From: Streptomyces fungicidicus
GTDB lineage: Bacteria > Actinomycetota > Actinomycetes > Streptomycetales > Streptomycetaceae
NCBI RefSeq assembly: GCF_003665435.1
Contig: NZ_CP023408.1
Location: forward strand, 496,001 to 560,000
Direction: 5' to 3'
DNA: 64,000 bases
Positions 26,172-33,413 of the stretch are shown piece after piece. Below the pieces are notes generated by a model, which worked only from the letters and a program-made list of their open reading frames with translations, had not been told where the DNA came from and made no database searches. Position numbers and translations under genes: made by a program. Position 1 is the stretch's first letter, and each line of letters begins with the position of its first letter.

Positions 26172-26590
26172 CCGCCCTGGGCGCGCTGCCGCACCGCCAT
26201 GTGCTCACCCTGCCCACCGGGCCGGGCGCCGTGCGGCTGGCCCGGGAAACGGCCGAGCGGGCCCTGGCCGAGTGGGGCGTCGACGCCCGTCACCCGGCGG
26301 TGGGCCCGGCCTTGCTGATCCTGAGCGAGCTGGTGGCCAACAGCGTCCGGCACGCGGCCGGGGTCTCCCCGCAGACGACGGTGGTCTACGCGGCGGGTCC
26401 CGACTGCCTGGTGCTGGCCGTGCACGACCGGCATCCCCACCGGCCGAGGCTGTTCGGGCCGGACGGCGCCCGACCCCCCGGCGGACTGGCCACCGTCGTC
26501 GAACTGACCCACGGTCTCGGGGGCACCGCCGTGGTCCGGGGCGACGCCGACGGCCCGGGGAAGAGCGTCTGGATCACGCTCCCCCTGTGA
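26168..26590 (+). CDS. Anti-sigma-factor-like ATP-binding protein (HATPase_c_2, RsbW type)
   Basis: This 140-aa protein starts at GTG 26168, overlapping the SulP stop. The N-box LSELVANSVRHA lies near residues 57-68, the G1 region DRHPHRP and G2-like GGLATVVELT near residue 105, and it ends in VWITLPL. These are features of stand-alone GHKL ATPases such as RsbW/SpoIIAB and the many streptomycete anti-sigma-like proteins. In known systems such proteins hold a sigma factor or phosphorylate an antagonist. Co-translation with a STAS-domain transporter is notable because STAS domains are the usual partners of these kinases. Confidence 0.85.
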   Translation: MTALGALPHRHVLTLPTGPGAVRLARETAERALAEWGVDARHPAVGPALLILSELVANSVRHAAGVSPQTTVVYAAGPDCLVLAVHDRHPHRPRLFGPDGARPPGGLATVVELTHGLGGTAVVRGDADGPGKSVWITLPL

Positions 26591-26628
26591 GTCCCCCGGG
26601 GCACGCCCGCCGGGTCACGGGGATGTGC

Positions 26629-26644
26629 TGACTTGCTAATGTCA
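26629..26644. promoter_or_regulatory. Palindrome upstream of ArsR-type regulator gene
   Basis: TGAC (26629-26632) and GTCA (26641-26644) flank TTGCTAAT about 95 bp upstream of the regulator start. The central TGCTAAT could double as a -10 element. It lies in an AT-rich pocket of an otherwise GC-rich spacer. Candidate autoregulatory site. Confidence 0.4.
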
Positions 26645-26739
26645 GAAAGCGTCGAGGCGGACGCCGACGAGACAGAACGAGGCGATGGACCGCGGGCCGG
26701 CCGCCCGGGCCGTACCGCCGCGCCGGAAGGGACGGCACG

Positions 26740-27090
26740 ATGACCACGCCGCTGTACCAGATGAAGGCCGAGTTCTTCAAAACGCTGGGCCACCCCGCCC
26801 GCATCCGCGTGCTGGAACTGCTCAGCGAGCGCGAGCACGCGGTCGGGGAGATGCTTCCCGAGGTGGGCATCGAGCCGGCGCACCTCTCACAGCAGCTGGC
26901 GGTGCTGCGGCGGGCCAACCTGGTGGTCGGCCGCAAGGAGGGCTCCACCGTGTACTACTCGCTGACCAGCCCGCACGTGGCCGAGCTGCTGCGGGTGGCG
27001 CGCACCATCCTGTCCGGCGTGCTCGCCGGACAGGCCGAACTGCTGGCCGACCTCCGGGCCGCGCAGGGCGGGCCGGAAGCGCCGCCGTAG
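26740..27090 (+). CDS. ArsR/SmtB-family transcriptional regulator
   Basis: This 116-aa winged-helix protein has FFKTLGHPARIRVLELLSE at residues 8-26, the recognition-helix region PAHLSQQLAVLRRANLVVGRKEG near residues 46-68, and VYYSLTSPHV for the wing. It lacks the ELCVCDL-type cysteine pair of metal sensors, so the effector is probably not arsenite; a redox or anion signal is possible. The gene lies 149 bp after the SulP/ATPase pair. Regulation of SulP is a plausible role because ArsR-type regulators often sit beside SulP genes. Confidence 0.88.
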   Translation: MTTPLYQMKAEFFKTLGHPARIRVLELLSEREHAVGEMLPEVGIEPAHLSQQLAVLRRANLVVGRKEGSTVYYSLTSPHVAELLRVARTILSGVLAGQAELLADLRAAQGGPEAPP

Positions 27091-27138
27091 ACGACGACGG
27101 CCCCGGCCCGAAGGCCGGGACCGCGGAGGCGGCCGTTG

Positions 27139-27166
27139 CCGGGGCGGGGCCGGTGCCCCGCCCCGG
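27139..27166. terminator. Strong bidirectional hairpin
   Basis: A perfect 12-bp GC stem (27139-27150 with 27155-27166) around the tetraloop CGGT lies between the convergent ArsR and SRPBCC genes. Confidence 0.8.
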
Positions 27167-27173
27167 CCCACGG

Positions 27174-27623
27174 TCAGACCTCGCCGCGCCAGGCGCCCGT
27201 CTCCAGGCCCCGCCGCTCGATGAACTCCTTGAACCGCTTCAGGTCACCGCTGACCTGCCGCTTGACGACGCCGAGCCGGTCGCCCGCCTGCTCGGTCATT
27301 CCCTGCGGTTCGAAGTCCATCTGCAGCATCACCTTGGTGGTGGTGTCCCGCACGCGGTGGAAGGTGACGACGCCGGCCTGCCGCGCCTCGCCGTCGACCG
27401 TGGTCCAGGCGACGCGCTCGTCCGGGATCTGCTCGGTGATCTCGGCGTCGAACTCCCGCTTCACGCCCCCGACCTTGGTCACCCAGTGGGTCAGCGCGTC
27501 GCCGCGCTGCTCGATGCGTTCGACGCCGGCCATGAACTCCGGGAAGCTCTCGAACTGGGTCCACTGGTTGTAGGCGGTGCGGACGGGGACGTCGACCTCG
27601 ATCGATTCCTCTACCTGCGACAT
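27174..27623 (-). CDS. SRPBCC-family (polyketide cyclase/dehydrase-like) protein
   Basis: This 149-aa START-like protein begins with SIEVDVPVRTAYNQWTQFESFPEFM, the classic first strand and helices of the SRPBCC fold. It continues with AEITEQIPDERVAWTTVDG and a C-terminal helix, LKRFKEFIERRG. It resembles the family of small stress-associated proteins with a hydrophobic ligand cavity, common beside Streptomyces regulatory genes. No catalytic motif is seen; lipid or small-molecule binding is the family expectation. ATG 27623 was chosen by homology to the usual MSQVEESIEV start. Confidence 0.85.
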   Translation of the reverse strand: MSQVEESIEVDVPVRTAYNQWTQFESFPEFMAGVERIEQRGDALTHWVTKVGGVKREFDAEITEQIPDERVAWTTVDGEARQAGVVTFHRVRDTTTKVMLQMDFEPQGMTEQAGDRLGVVKRQVSGDLKRFKEFIERRGLETGAWRGEV

Positions 27624-27721
27624 GCGTCGGCTACCTCGCTTTCCGATGGGGAACGCAAGGCGGGTACCTGATTCCGCGCCGGTCAGTCGTGGTGATTCCG
27701 GCGGACCGGTCCGGCGAGGGG

Positions 27722-28363
27722 TCAGGCCTCCTCGCGGCGGCAGAGCAGGAACAGCTGCGGCTCCGGCCGGGCGTCGGGGTGGGTCGGGGTGAACATCACG
27801 CTGTCCTGCGACTCCACCGTCAGGCCCGCCTCCCGTACGACGGCGACGACGCCCTCGGCCGCGAAACTGGTGACGCGCACCTCCTGCCCCATGAACACCC
27901 CGTCGAACTCCTCGACGTCCAGCGGCACGGTGGCCAGCGCCAGCAGGCCGCCCGGCCGCAGCGCCCGCGCCAGCCGGCGCAGCACGTCCGACTGTTCCGC
28001 CCGGGTCATCTGCAGCAGCGCGAAGTACAGGCAGACCGCGTCGAACGAACCGTCCTCCAGCGGTATCCGGCGGATGTCGGCGCACCGGAACTCGGCCCCG
28101 GGCACCTGCCGGGAGGCGATCTCCACCATCACCGGGGACACGTCGACGCCCAGTACCCGGTGGCCGGCGGCGCTGAGCGCGGCGGCCGTGGGGCGGCCCG
28201 TGCCGCTGCCCACGTCCAGCACCCTGCTGCCGGGCGCCAACCGTCCGAGCAGCCGGGCCAGCGACGCCCGGTGTGGCTGCGAGGAGGCGAACGCCTTCTC
28301 GTACTCGCTGCCCAGCGCGTCGAACACCGCCGCCGCCGGTGACCCGTCATCCCTGCCGACCAA
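27722..28363 (-). CDS. Class I SAM-dependent methyltransferase
   Basis: This 213-aa protein shows motif I RVLDVGSGTGRPTAAALSA near residues 47-65, motif II VLGVDVSPVMVEIA, DIRRIPLEDGSFDAVCLYFAL near residue 100, and LRPGGLLALATVPL. It appears to start at TTG 28363, since no ATG/GTG in frame upstream fits the conserved N-terminus (FDALGSEYEKAF). The substrate is unknown; the UbiE/Methyltransf_11 type points to a small molecule. The neighbouring SRPBCC gene, same strand, is 98 bp downstream. Confidence 0.85.
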   Translation of the reverse strand: MVGRDDGSPAAAVFDALGSEYEKAFASSQPHRASLARLLGRLAPGSRVLDVGSGTGRPTAAALSAAGHRVLGVDVSPVMVEIASRQVPGAEFRCADIRRIPLEDGSFDAVCLYFALLQMTRAEQSDVLRRLARALRPGGLLALATVPLDVEEFDGVFMGQEVRVTSFAAEGVVAVVREAGLTVESQDSVMFTPTHPDARPEPQLFLLCRREEA

Positions 28364-28479
28364 GACACACCCCGTCTCCGCGTACCGATGCGGGGCATGG
28401 TGTCATCCCCGCCCCGCCGTCACAACGGGACGGCGCCCCGGCTTGCGGTCGCGTGGACCGGCACGGCAGGGTCGGGGGC

Positions 28480-28932
28480 GTGCCGACTCTGCTGATCGTC
28501 CATCACACGCCCTCGCCGCACTGCCAGGCGATGTTCGAGGCCGTCCTCGAAGGCGCCACCGACCCGGAGATCGAGGGGGTCCGGGTGGTGCGGCGGGCGG
28601 CGCTGTCCGCGACCGCCGCCGACGTCCTGGACGCCGACGGCTATCTGCTCGGCACCCCGGCGAACCTCGGTTACATGTCGGGGGCGCTCAAGCACTTCTT
28701 CGACCAGGTGTACTACCCGTGCCTGGACAGCACCCGGGGCCGGCCCTTCGGCTACTACGTGCACGGCGGCAACGACGTCACGGGCGCCGTGCGGGCGCTC
28801 GAGACGGTCACGACGGGCCTCGGCTGGCGGCGCGCCGCGGAGCCGGTGACCGTGACCGGTGAGCCCGGCAGGGGCGCCGTCGAGCAGTGCCGGGAGCTGG
28901 GCGCGACGGTCGCGGCGGGGCTGATGGAGTGA
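28480..28932 (+). CDS. Flavodoxin-like / NADPH-dependent FMN reductase family protein
   Basis: This 150-aa protein starts at GTG 28480. The phosphate-binding loop VHHTPSPHCQAM and the flavin-site segment LLGTPANLGYMSGALKHFFDQVYYPCL (near residues 60-86) match NAD(P)H-dependent FMN reductases/flavodoxins. GYYVHGGNDVTGAVRAL is a second flavin-contact region. It is cytoplasmic and standalone, convergent with the YihY gene. Electron partner unknown. Confidence 0.83.
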   Translation: MPTLLIVHHTPSPHCQAMFEAVLEGATDPEIEGVRVVRRAALSATAADVLDADGYLLGTPANLGYMSGALKHFFDQVYYPCLDSTRGRPFGYYVHGGNDVTGAVRALETVTTGLGWRRAAEPVTVTGEPGRGAVEQCRELGATVAAGLME

Positions 28933-28950
28933 GGCCGGCGGCCCGCCCGG

Positions 28951-30042
28951 TCAGGTCTCGTCCATCCGCCGCCGGTCCTGCTCGTCCCAGGCGCGGGTGT
29001 CCCGCGGCTCCGTGTACGGCTCCGCCTCCGGCGGATGGCCTCCGGCGATGGCCCGCTGCCGGGCGATCTCCGCGTCGAACTCCAGCCCCAGCAGAATGGC
29101 CAGATTGGTGATCCACAGCCAGATCAGGAACACGATGACACCGGCCATCGTGCCGTAGGTCTTGTTGTACGAGCCGAAGTTGGCGACGTAGAAGGCGAAC
29201 CCCGCGGACGCGACGAGCCAGATCGCCAGCGCCAGGAAGCTGCCCGGGGTGATCCACCGGAACCCCCGGACCTTGGCGTTCGGGGCCGCCCAGTACAGCA
29301 GCGCGATCATGACGACGACCAGCAGCACCAGCACCGGCCACTTGGCGATCGACCACACGGTCAGCGCGGTGTCGCCCAGGCCGAGCGCGTCGCCCGCGCG
29401 CCGGGCCAGCCCGCCGGTGAAGACCACGATCAGCGCGCTGAGCACGGCCAGCACCAGGAGCGCGACGGTCACCCCGAACCGCACCGGCAGCACCTTCCAG
29501 ACCGGGCGTCCCTCGGGCACGTCGTAGACCGCGTTCGCCGAACGGATGAACGCCGCCACGTAGCCCGAGGCGGACCAGACCGCCAGCAGGAGGCCGACGA
29601 CGGCCATGAGCGAGCCGACGCCCGCGTTGTCCTGCAACTGGCGTACCGCCTGGGTGATGATGTCCCGGGCCGAGCCGGGGGCGAGATCCTGCAGGTTCTC
29701 CAGCACCTTGTCCGTGGTGGACCTGCCGGTGAGGCCGAGCACCGACACCAGGGCCAGCAGCGCCGGGAAGAGCGACAGCACGCCGTAGTACGTCAGGGCG
29801 GCGGCCCGGTCGGTGAGCTCGTCGTCCTTGAACTCGCGCAGGCTGCCCTTCAGCGCCGCCCGCCACGCGCCCTTCGGGAGCCGGGCCAGGGTGTCCGGCG
29901 CCGCCCGCTCCACCTCCTCGCCGGGTCCCGGCTTGTCGGCCGCCGCGTCGCTCCCGTGTCCCGTCCCGTGCCCGGAGGGGGTCTCGTCCGGGCCGCTCTC
30001 GTGGGCCTGCCCGCTGTTCCGTCCCGGATTATGCAGCCTCAT
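28951..30042 (-). CDS. YihY/BrkB-family membrane protein
   Basis: This 363-aa protein has an N-terminal hydrophilic region of about 85 residues rich in His/Gly/Glu, then the YihY core. The core begins DDELTDRAAALTYYGVLSLFPALLAL and has about six transmembrane helices. The last conserved block is GTMAGVIVFLIWLWITNLAILLGLEFDAE near residues 300-330. An acidic tail follows. The family is widespread; older literature called it ribonuclease BN, but it is a membrane protein of uncertain role. Its start faces the CebR-like palindrome 72 bp away. Confidence 0.9.
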   Translation of the reverse strand: MRLHNPGRNSGQAHESGPDETPSGHGTGHGSDAAADKPGPGEEVERAAPDTLARLPKGAWRAALKGSLREFKDDELTDRAAALTYYGVLSLFPALLALVSVLGLTGRSTTDKVLENLQDLAPGSARDIITQAVRQLQDNAGVGSLMAVVGLLLAVWSASGYVAAFIRSANAVYDVPEGRPVWKVLPVRFGVTVALLVLAVLSALIVVFTGGLARRAGDALGLGDTALTVWSIAKWPVLVLLVVVMIALLYWAAPNAKVRGFRWITPGSFLALAIWLVASAGFAFYVANFGSYNKTYGTMAGVIVFLIWLWITNLAILLGLEFDAEIARQRAIAGGHPPEAEPYTEPRDTRAWDEQDRRRMDET

Positions 30043-30113
30043 GGCCCGACGGGTATCCCCGGACCGTCGTACCAACCCACCGCCCGGTGCCGCCGCCGCC
30101 GGCAAGAGGGTTG

Positions 30114-30127
30114 TGGGAGCGCTCCCA
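30114..30127. promoter_or_regulatory. Perfect CebR-type LacI-family operator
   Basis: The sequence TGGGAGCGCTCCCA at 30114-30127 is, from memory, identical to the 14-bp palindrome bound by CebR, the cellobiose/cellotriose-responsive repressor of Streptomyces. It lies between the divergent YihY gene (start 30042) and the GNAT gene (start 30148), 20 bp before the latter, a position suited to repression. In so GC-rich a genome a chance match is possible. Confidence 0.6.
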
Positions 30128-30147
30128 AGCGATGCAGGATGCCGGAC

Positions 30148-30780
30148 ATGACCGAGTCCCCCAGGATCCGCCCGTACCGCCGCGAGGACCGGCCGGCCCT
30201 CGACGACATCTGCGTCCGCACCGCGCACAACGGCGAGGACAGCCGCCCCCACTACACCGACCCCGGCGTCTTCCCGGACACCTTCGCCGCCCCCTACGTC
30301 CATCTGGAGCCGGAGCTGGCCTTCGTGCTGGACGACGGCCGGGGCCGGGCGGTCGGCTACATCGTCGGCACCGCCGACACCGTCCGCTTCGCCAAGGACT
30401 TCCGGGCCGCGTGGCTGCCCCTGGTCGGCGACCGGCACCCCGATCCGTCCGGCCCCCCGGCCACCCCCGACGAGACGATCGCCCGGCTCCTGCACCACCC
30501 CGAGCGGATGATCGTCCCGGAGCTGGCCCCCTGGCCCGCCCATCTGCACATCGACCTGCTGCCCGGCTGGCAGGGCCGCGGATACGGCCGGCGGCTCATG
30601 CTGACCTTCCTCGAGGCGCTGCGGGACGCCGGGGTGCCGGCCGTCCATCTCGTCATGGCGAAGGCCAACAAGCCCGCCCGCGGCTTCTACGACCGCATGG
30701 GCTTCGAGGAGATCGAGGTGCCGATGGACGACTCGGTGGTCTGCCTCGGCCGTACGACGCACGACCTCGACGGCGTCTGA
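30148..30780 (+). CDS. GNAT-family N-acetyltransferase
   Basis: This 210-aa protein begins IRPYRREDRPALDDICVRTA. The acetyl-CoA motif A LHIDLLPGWQGRGYGRRLM (Q-x-x-G-x-G/A) lies near residues 132-150, and the C-terminal motif B region ANKPARGFYDRMGFEEIEVP is conserved. A long insertion (residues 75-125) with DRHPDPSGPPATPDETIARLLHHP is typical of the bacterial branch related to O-GlcNAcase-associated acetyltransferases. ATG 30148 is favoured by the upstream CAGGA; ATG 30139 in frame is possible. An amino-sugar or amine substrate would fit control by a sugar-responsive repressor, but this is inference. Confidence 0.88.
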   Translation: MTESPRIRPYRREDRPALDDICVRTAHNGEDSRPHYTDPGVFPDTFAAPYVHLEPELAFVLDDGRGRAVGYIVGTADTVRFAKDFRAAWLPLVGDRHPDPSGPPATPDETIARLLHHPERMIVPELAPWPAHLHIDLLPGWQGRGYGRRLMLTFLEALRDAGVPAVHLVMAKANKPARGFYDRMGFEEIEVPMDDSVVCLGRTTHDLDGV

Positions 30781-31133
30781 GGAGCCGGCGCCCGCGCCGT
30801 CGAACGTGTCGAACGCGCCACGACCGGGGCGGGAGTGGCGCGAATGCGCGTGGCCGCTCCGCTCCGGCGGGCGCAGCCTGGGCACTGGGAGCGCTGCCAC
30901 CCGTTTCCTGTGCAGTGACGTGAACTTCGGCTGACGTCCGCGCACTTCGCCGCTCCCGTCCCCATGTCCCCGCCGGACCGCGAGGCCCGGCGGGGACCGG
31001 CGGGTGCGGAGGCCGCGGTTTCTGAGATTCCGCGAAGAAATCGCGAGTCGCTTGAACACGCTGTGCGCCGCCTGCGTATGGGGCGTGGGAATCCTCTGCC
31101 CACCCCCCGCAACAGAAGCGTAGGAGTACCGCC
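30781..31133. other. Gene-free region upstream of wall-anchored protein
   Basis: 353 bp with no supported gene. It contains the short direct repeat TCGAACG (near 30800-30815), a strong hairpin (30967-30996) and a possible promoter for the downstream gene: TTGAAC at 31052-31057 and TATGGG at 31077-31082, 19 nt apart. GTAGGAGT precedes the TTG start. Confidence 0.4.
30967..30996. terminator. GC hairpin, terminator or leader structure
   Basis: A perfect 10-bp stem (TCCCCGCCGG at 30967-30976 with 30987-30996) around a 10-nt loop lies 187 bp after the acetyltransferase gene. It may end that transcript. Confidence 0.5.
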
Positions 31134-33179
31134 TTGGCACGCAACACACGCAGACGCCCCAAACAGCGCGCGACCCTTGCCGCGTTCGCCCTGATCCTCG
31201 GCGGAGGCGGCATGATGGCGGCCAACGTCTACGCGTCCGCGACCGAGGACGCGGGGGCGGGCGACGGCCGGGCACGGGTCCTCGCGGGCGCGACGATCGA
31301 CTGTCCGGACGTGGCCACCGAGCTGACCGACGTGCCCGGGGAGGCGCGGGCGGAGGTCGACAGGGAACTCGCCGGGCTGGACGCGCAGATCGCCGACGCC
31401 TACAAGCGGCTGGGGGAGTCGGCCGACGCACTCCGCCAGGACCCCGGGTTCGCGGAGAACACGATAGCCAAGCCGCTCCGGGAGAAGCGTTCCGCGGCCC
31501 TCGCCCGCATCGCGACCGCCATCGACCGGGTGGGCGACCGGCCCGAGGGCCTGGAGGAACTCGCCGCCTGCGCCGTGCGCGAGTCCGGCAACGCCCCCGC
31601 GCAGCCGGACGCCGGCCAGGGGAGCGACGGCGGTGAGGACGCCGGCGACGCGGGCGAGCAGACGGGCGCCGGGGGCGACGGCCAGGACCAGCAGGAACAG
31701 CAGGAACAGGGCCAGGAGCAGGGCGGCAACGGCGGCCAGGCCGGCAACGGACCCGTCGCCGGCGACTACGTCGACATCAAGAGCGTCCAGCCCGACGTCG
31801 CCGAGCCGGAGCAGTCGAAGGACGCCTCCCGAGGCACCTTCACCAGCGAGTGCGGCGGCAACGAGAACGGTCTGTTCAACTCGGACAACGTGATCGCCGC
31901 CCCGGGCGTCGGCAACGGCGCCCACCACTTCCACGACTACATCGGCAACCAGTCCACCAACGCCTTCTCCAGCGACGAGGAACTGGCGCGGGCGGAGACC
32001 AGCTGCGCGGACCAGGGTGACAAGTCGTCGTACTACTGGCCGGTGCTGCGGCTGCAGAACGGCACCCAGGAACGGGACGCCGACTCCCCGGGCGGCGGCA
32101 TCGAGGGCAACGCCGGTGAGATCGTCACGCCCAAGGCGGTCACGCTGACCTTCGCCGGCAACCCGCGGGGCGAGGTCACGGCCATGCCCCGGCTGCTGCG
32201 CATCATCACCGGTGACGCCAAGTCGTTCGTCAACGGCCCCGCCAACGCCAACGCGTCCTGGAGCTGCACCGGCTTCGAGGACCGGCAGCTCGAGGACAAG
32301 TACCCGCTGTGCCCGCAGGGCAGTGACGTGGTGCGCACGTTCGACTTCCAGAGCTGCTGGGACGGCCGCAACACCGACAGCGCCAACCACCGTACGCACA
32401 TGGCGTTCACGGACGCGGCGGGCAACTGCCCGTCTGGCTTCCGGCCCGTGCCGCAGCTGGTCCAGCGCATCGTCTACGACGTCGACGCGCCCAGCCTGGA
32501 CGACGGCGGGAAGACCACCCCGCTGTTCGCGGTGGACTCCTTCCCCGAGCAGCTGCACAAGCCGATCACGGACCACGGCGACTTCATCAACATCTTCGAC
32601 GAGGACCTGATGAACGAGATGGTCGACTGCATCAACGAGGGCCGCACCTGCGGCGCCGGTGACGGCGGCGACGGCAACGGCAACGGTGACGGCGGCAACG
32701 GCGGCGAACCGGGCGAGGAGCCCCAGCAGCCGGAGGAGCCGCAGCAGCCGGAGGAGCCCACGGCCACGCCCGACGACCCGGGCCGTGGCGACGGCGGCGG
32801 GAAGGGCGACGGCGGACAGGAGCAGCCGTCGGAGGCCCCGGCCACCGAGGCCCCGGCCACCGAGGAGCCCGCGGACGACGGCGCCACCCCGTCCGGGAAG
32901 CCCGACGTCAAGATCTCCTCCCCGGCCGGTGACGGCAAGGACGCCGGCGCCGGAGACGGGGGCGGCGACGAGGGCGGCAAGGACGGCGGCGGCCAGGCGG
33001 CTCAGGCCGCCGATGTGCCCGGCAGCCTCCCCGAACTCGAGGCGGAGGAGCAGACCCAGGCGCAGGGAGGGTCCGGCAGTCTGGCCGAGACCGGGGCGCA
33101 GCTCTGGCCGGCCGCGCTGGGCGGAGTGCTGGTGATCTTCGGGTTCTTCGTGCTGCGGAGCGTGCGGCGGGGCGCCTGA
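31134..33179 (+). CDS. DUF1996 secreted protein with LAxTG sortase anchor
   Basis: This 681-aa protein starts at TTG 31134 behind AGGAG. Residues 13-35 form a signal helix. About 40-145 is a charged helical region, then a Gln/Gly-rich linker (QDQQEQQEQGQEQGGNGG). The DUF1996 domain, about residues 215-500, has an HHFHDYIGNQSTN motif, several paired Cys (SCTGFEDRQ, CPQGSD, CWDGRNTDSANHRTHM) and FPEQLHKPITDHGDF. A long Pro/Glu/Gly-rich spacer follows. The end is LAETG at about 649-653, a hydrophobic helix and RSVRRGA, a class E sortase signal. The protein should be fixed to the cell wall with DUF1996 displayed on a flexible stalk. DUF1996 is common in fungi and streptomycetes; its function is unknown, but carbohydrate binding or hydrolysis is suspected. 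Confidence 0.9.
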   Translation: MARNTRRRPKQRATLAAFALILGGGGMMAANVYASATEDAGAGDGRARVLAGATIDCPDVATELTDVPGEARAEVDRELAGLDAQIADAYKRLGESADALRQDPGFAENTIAKPLREKRSAALARIATAIDRVGDRPEGLEELAACAVRESGNAPAQPDAGQGSDGGEDAGDAGEQTGAGGDGQDQQEQQEQGQEQGGNGGQAGNGPVAGDYVDIKSVQPDVAEPEQSKDASRGTFTSECGGNENGLFNSDNVIAAPGVGNGAHHFHDYIGNQSTNAFSSDEELARAETSCADQGDKSSYYWPVLRLQNGTQERDADSPGGGIEGNAGEIVTPKAVTLTFAGNPRGEVTAMPRLLRIITGDAKSFVNGPANANASWSCTGFEDRQLEDKYPLCPQGSDVVRTFDFQSCWDGRNTDSANHRTHMAFTDAAGNCPSGFRPVPQLVQRIVYDVDAPSLDDGGKTTPLFAVDSFPEQLHKPITDHGDFINIFDEDLMNEMVDCINEGRTCGAGDGGDGNGNGDGGNGGEPGEEPQQPEEPQQPEEPTATPDDPGRGDGGGKGDGGQEQPSEAPATEAPATEEPADDGATPSGKPDVKISSPAGDGKDAGAGDGGGDEGGKDGGGQAAQAADVPGSLPELEAEEQTQAQGGSGSLAETGAQLWPAALGGVLVIFGFFVLRSVRRGA

Positions 33180-33216
33180 CCCCTGTGCGGCAGGGCGGCC
33201 CCCGCGTGAGGTGAAC

Positions 33217-33247
33217 GGCGGCAGGACCCCTCAGGGGGCCTGCCGCC
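33217..33247. terminator. Hairpin terminator
   Basis: GGCGGCAGG (33217-33225) pairs with CCTGCCGCC (33239-33247), with further CCCC/GGGG pairing inside. It follows the DUF1996 gene and overlaps the end of the MMPL remnant. Confidence 0.75.
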
Positions 33248-33413
33248 TCGCGTTCCCCCAGCCCTCGGCGTCGCTCTGCGGCAGGATCCTGTCCAGCCGT
33301 CGCGGCGTCCACCAGGCCCGCGCCCCGAGCAGCGTCATCACGGCGGGCACCGGCAGCAGCCGCACGACGGTGGCGTCTGCCCGGCCGGGCGCTTCCCGGC
33401 TCTTCCTCCCCAT
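33231..33413 (-). pseudogene. Remnant of an MMPL/RND-family transporter C-terminus
   Basis: A 60-codon open frame contains RADATVVRLLPVPAVMTLLG followed by ARAWWTPRRLDRILPQSDAEG. This is an obvious match to the last transmembrane helix and cytoplasmic tail of MMPL transporters (D-A-x-V-V-R-x-L-x-V-P-A-x-M-x-L-L-G...WW-x-P). The rest of the roughly 700-residue protein is missing; the upstream DNA is the EamA exporter gene. The frame happens to begin with an ATG that overlaps the EamA stop. A transporter gene was evidently deleted here, leaving its 3' end. Translation of the remnant as a stand-alone protein is unlikely to be functional. Confidence 0.75.

Noticed and set aside
31680..31745. Short tandem repeats (CAGGAACAG-type) as a CRISPR or satellite array
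   Set aside because: They encode the Gln/Glu/Gly linker of the DUF1996 protein and preserve the reading frame.
30687..32576. A 629-codon open frame antisense to the DUF1996 gene
   Set aside because: Composition is typical of a shadow frame, with no recognisable fold, and the sense frame has a signal peptide, domain and sortase signal.
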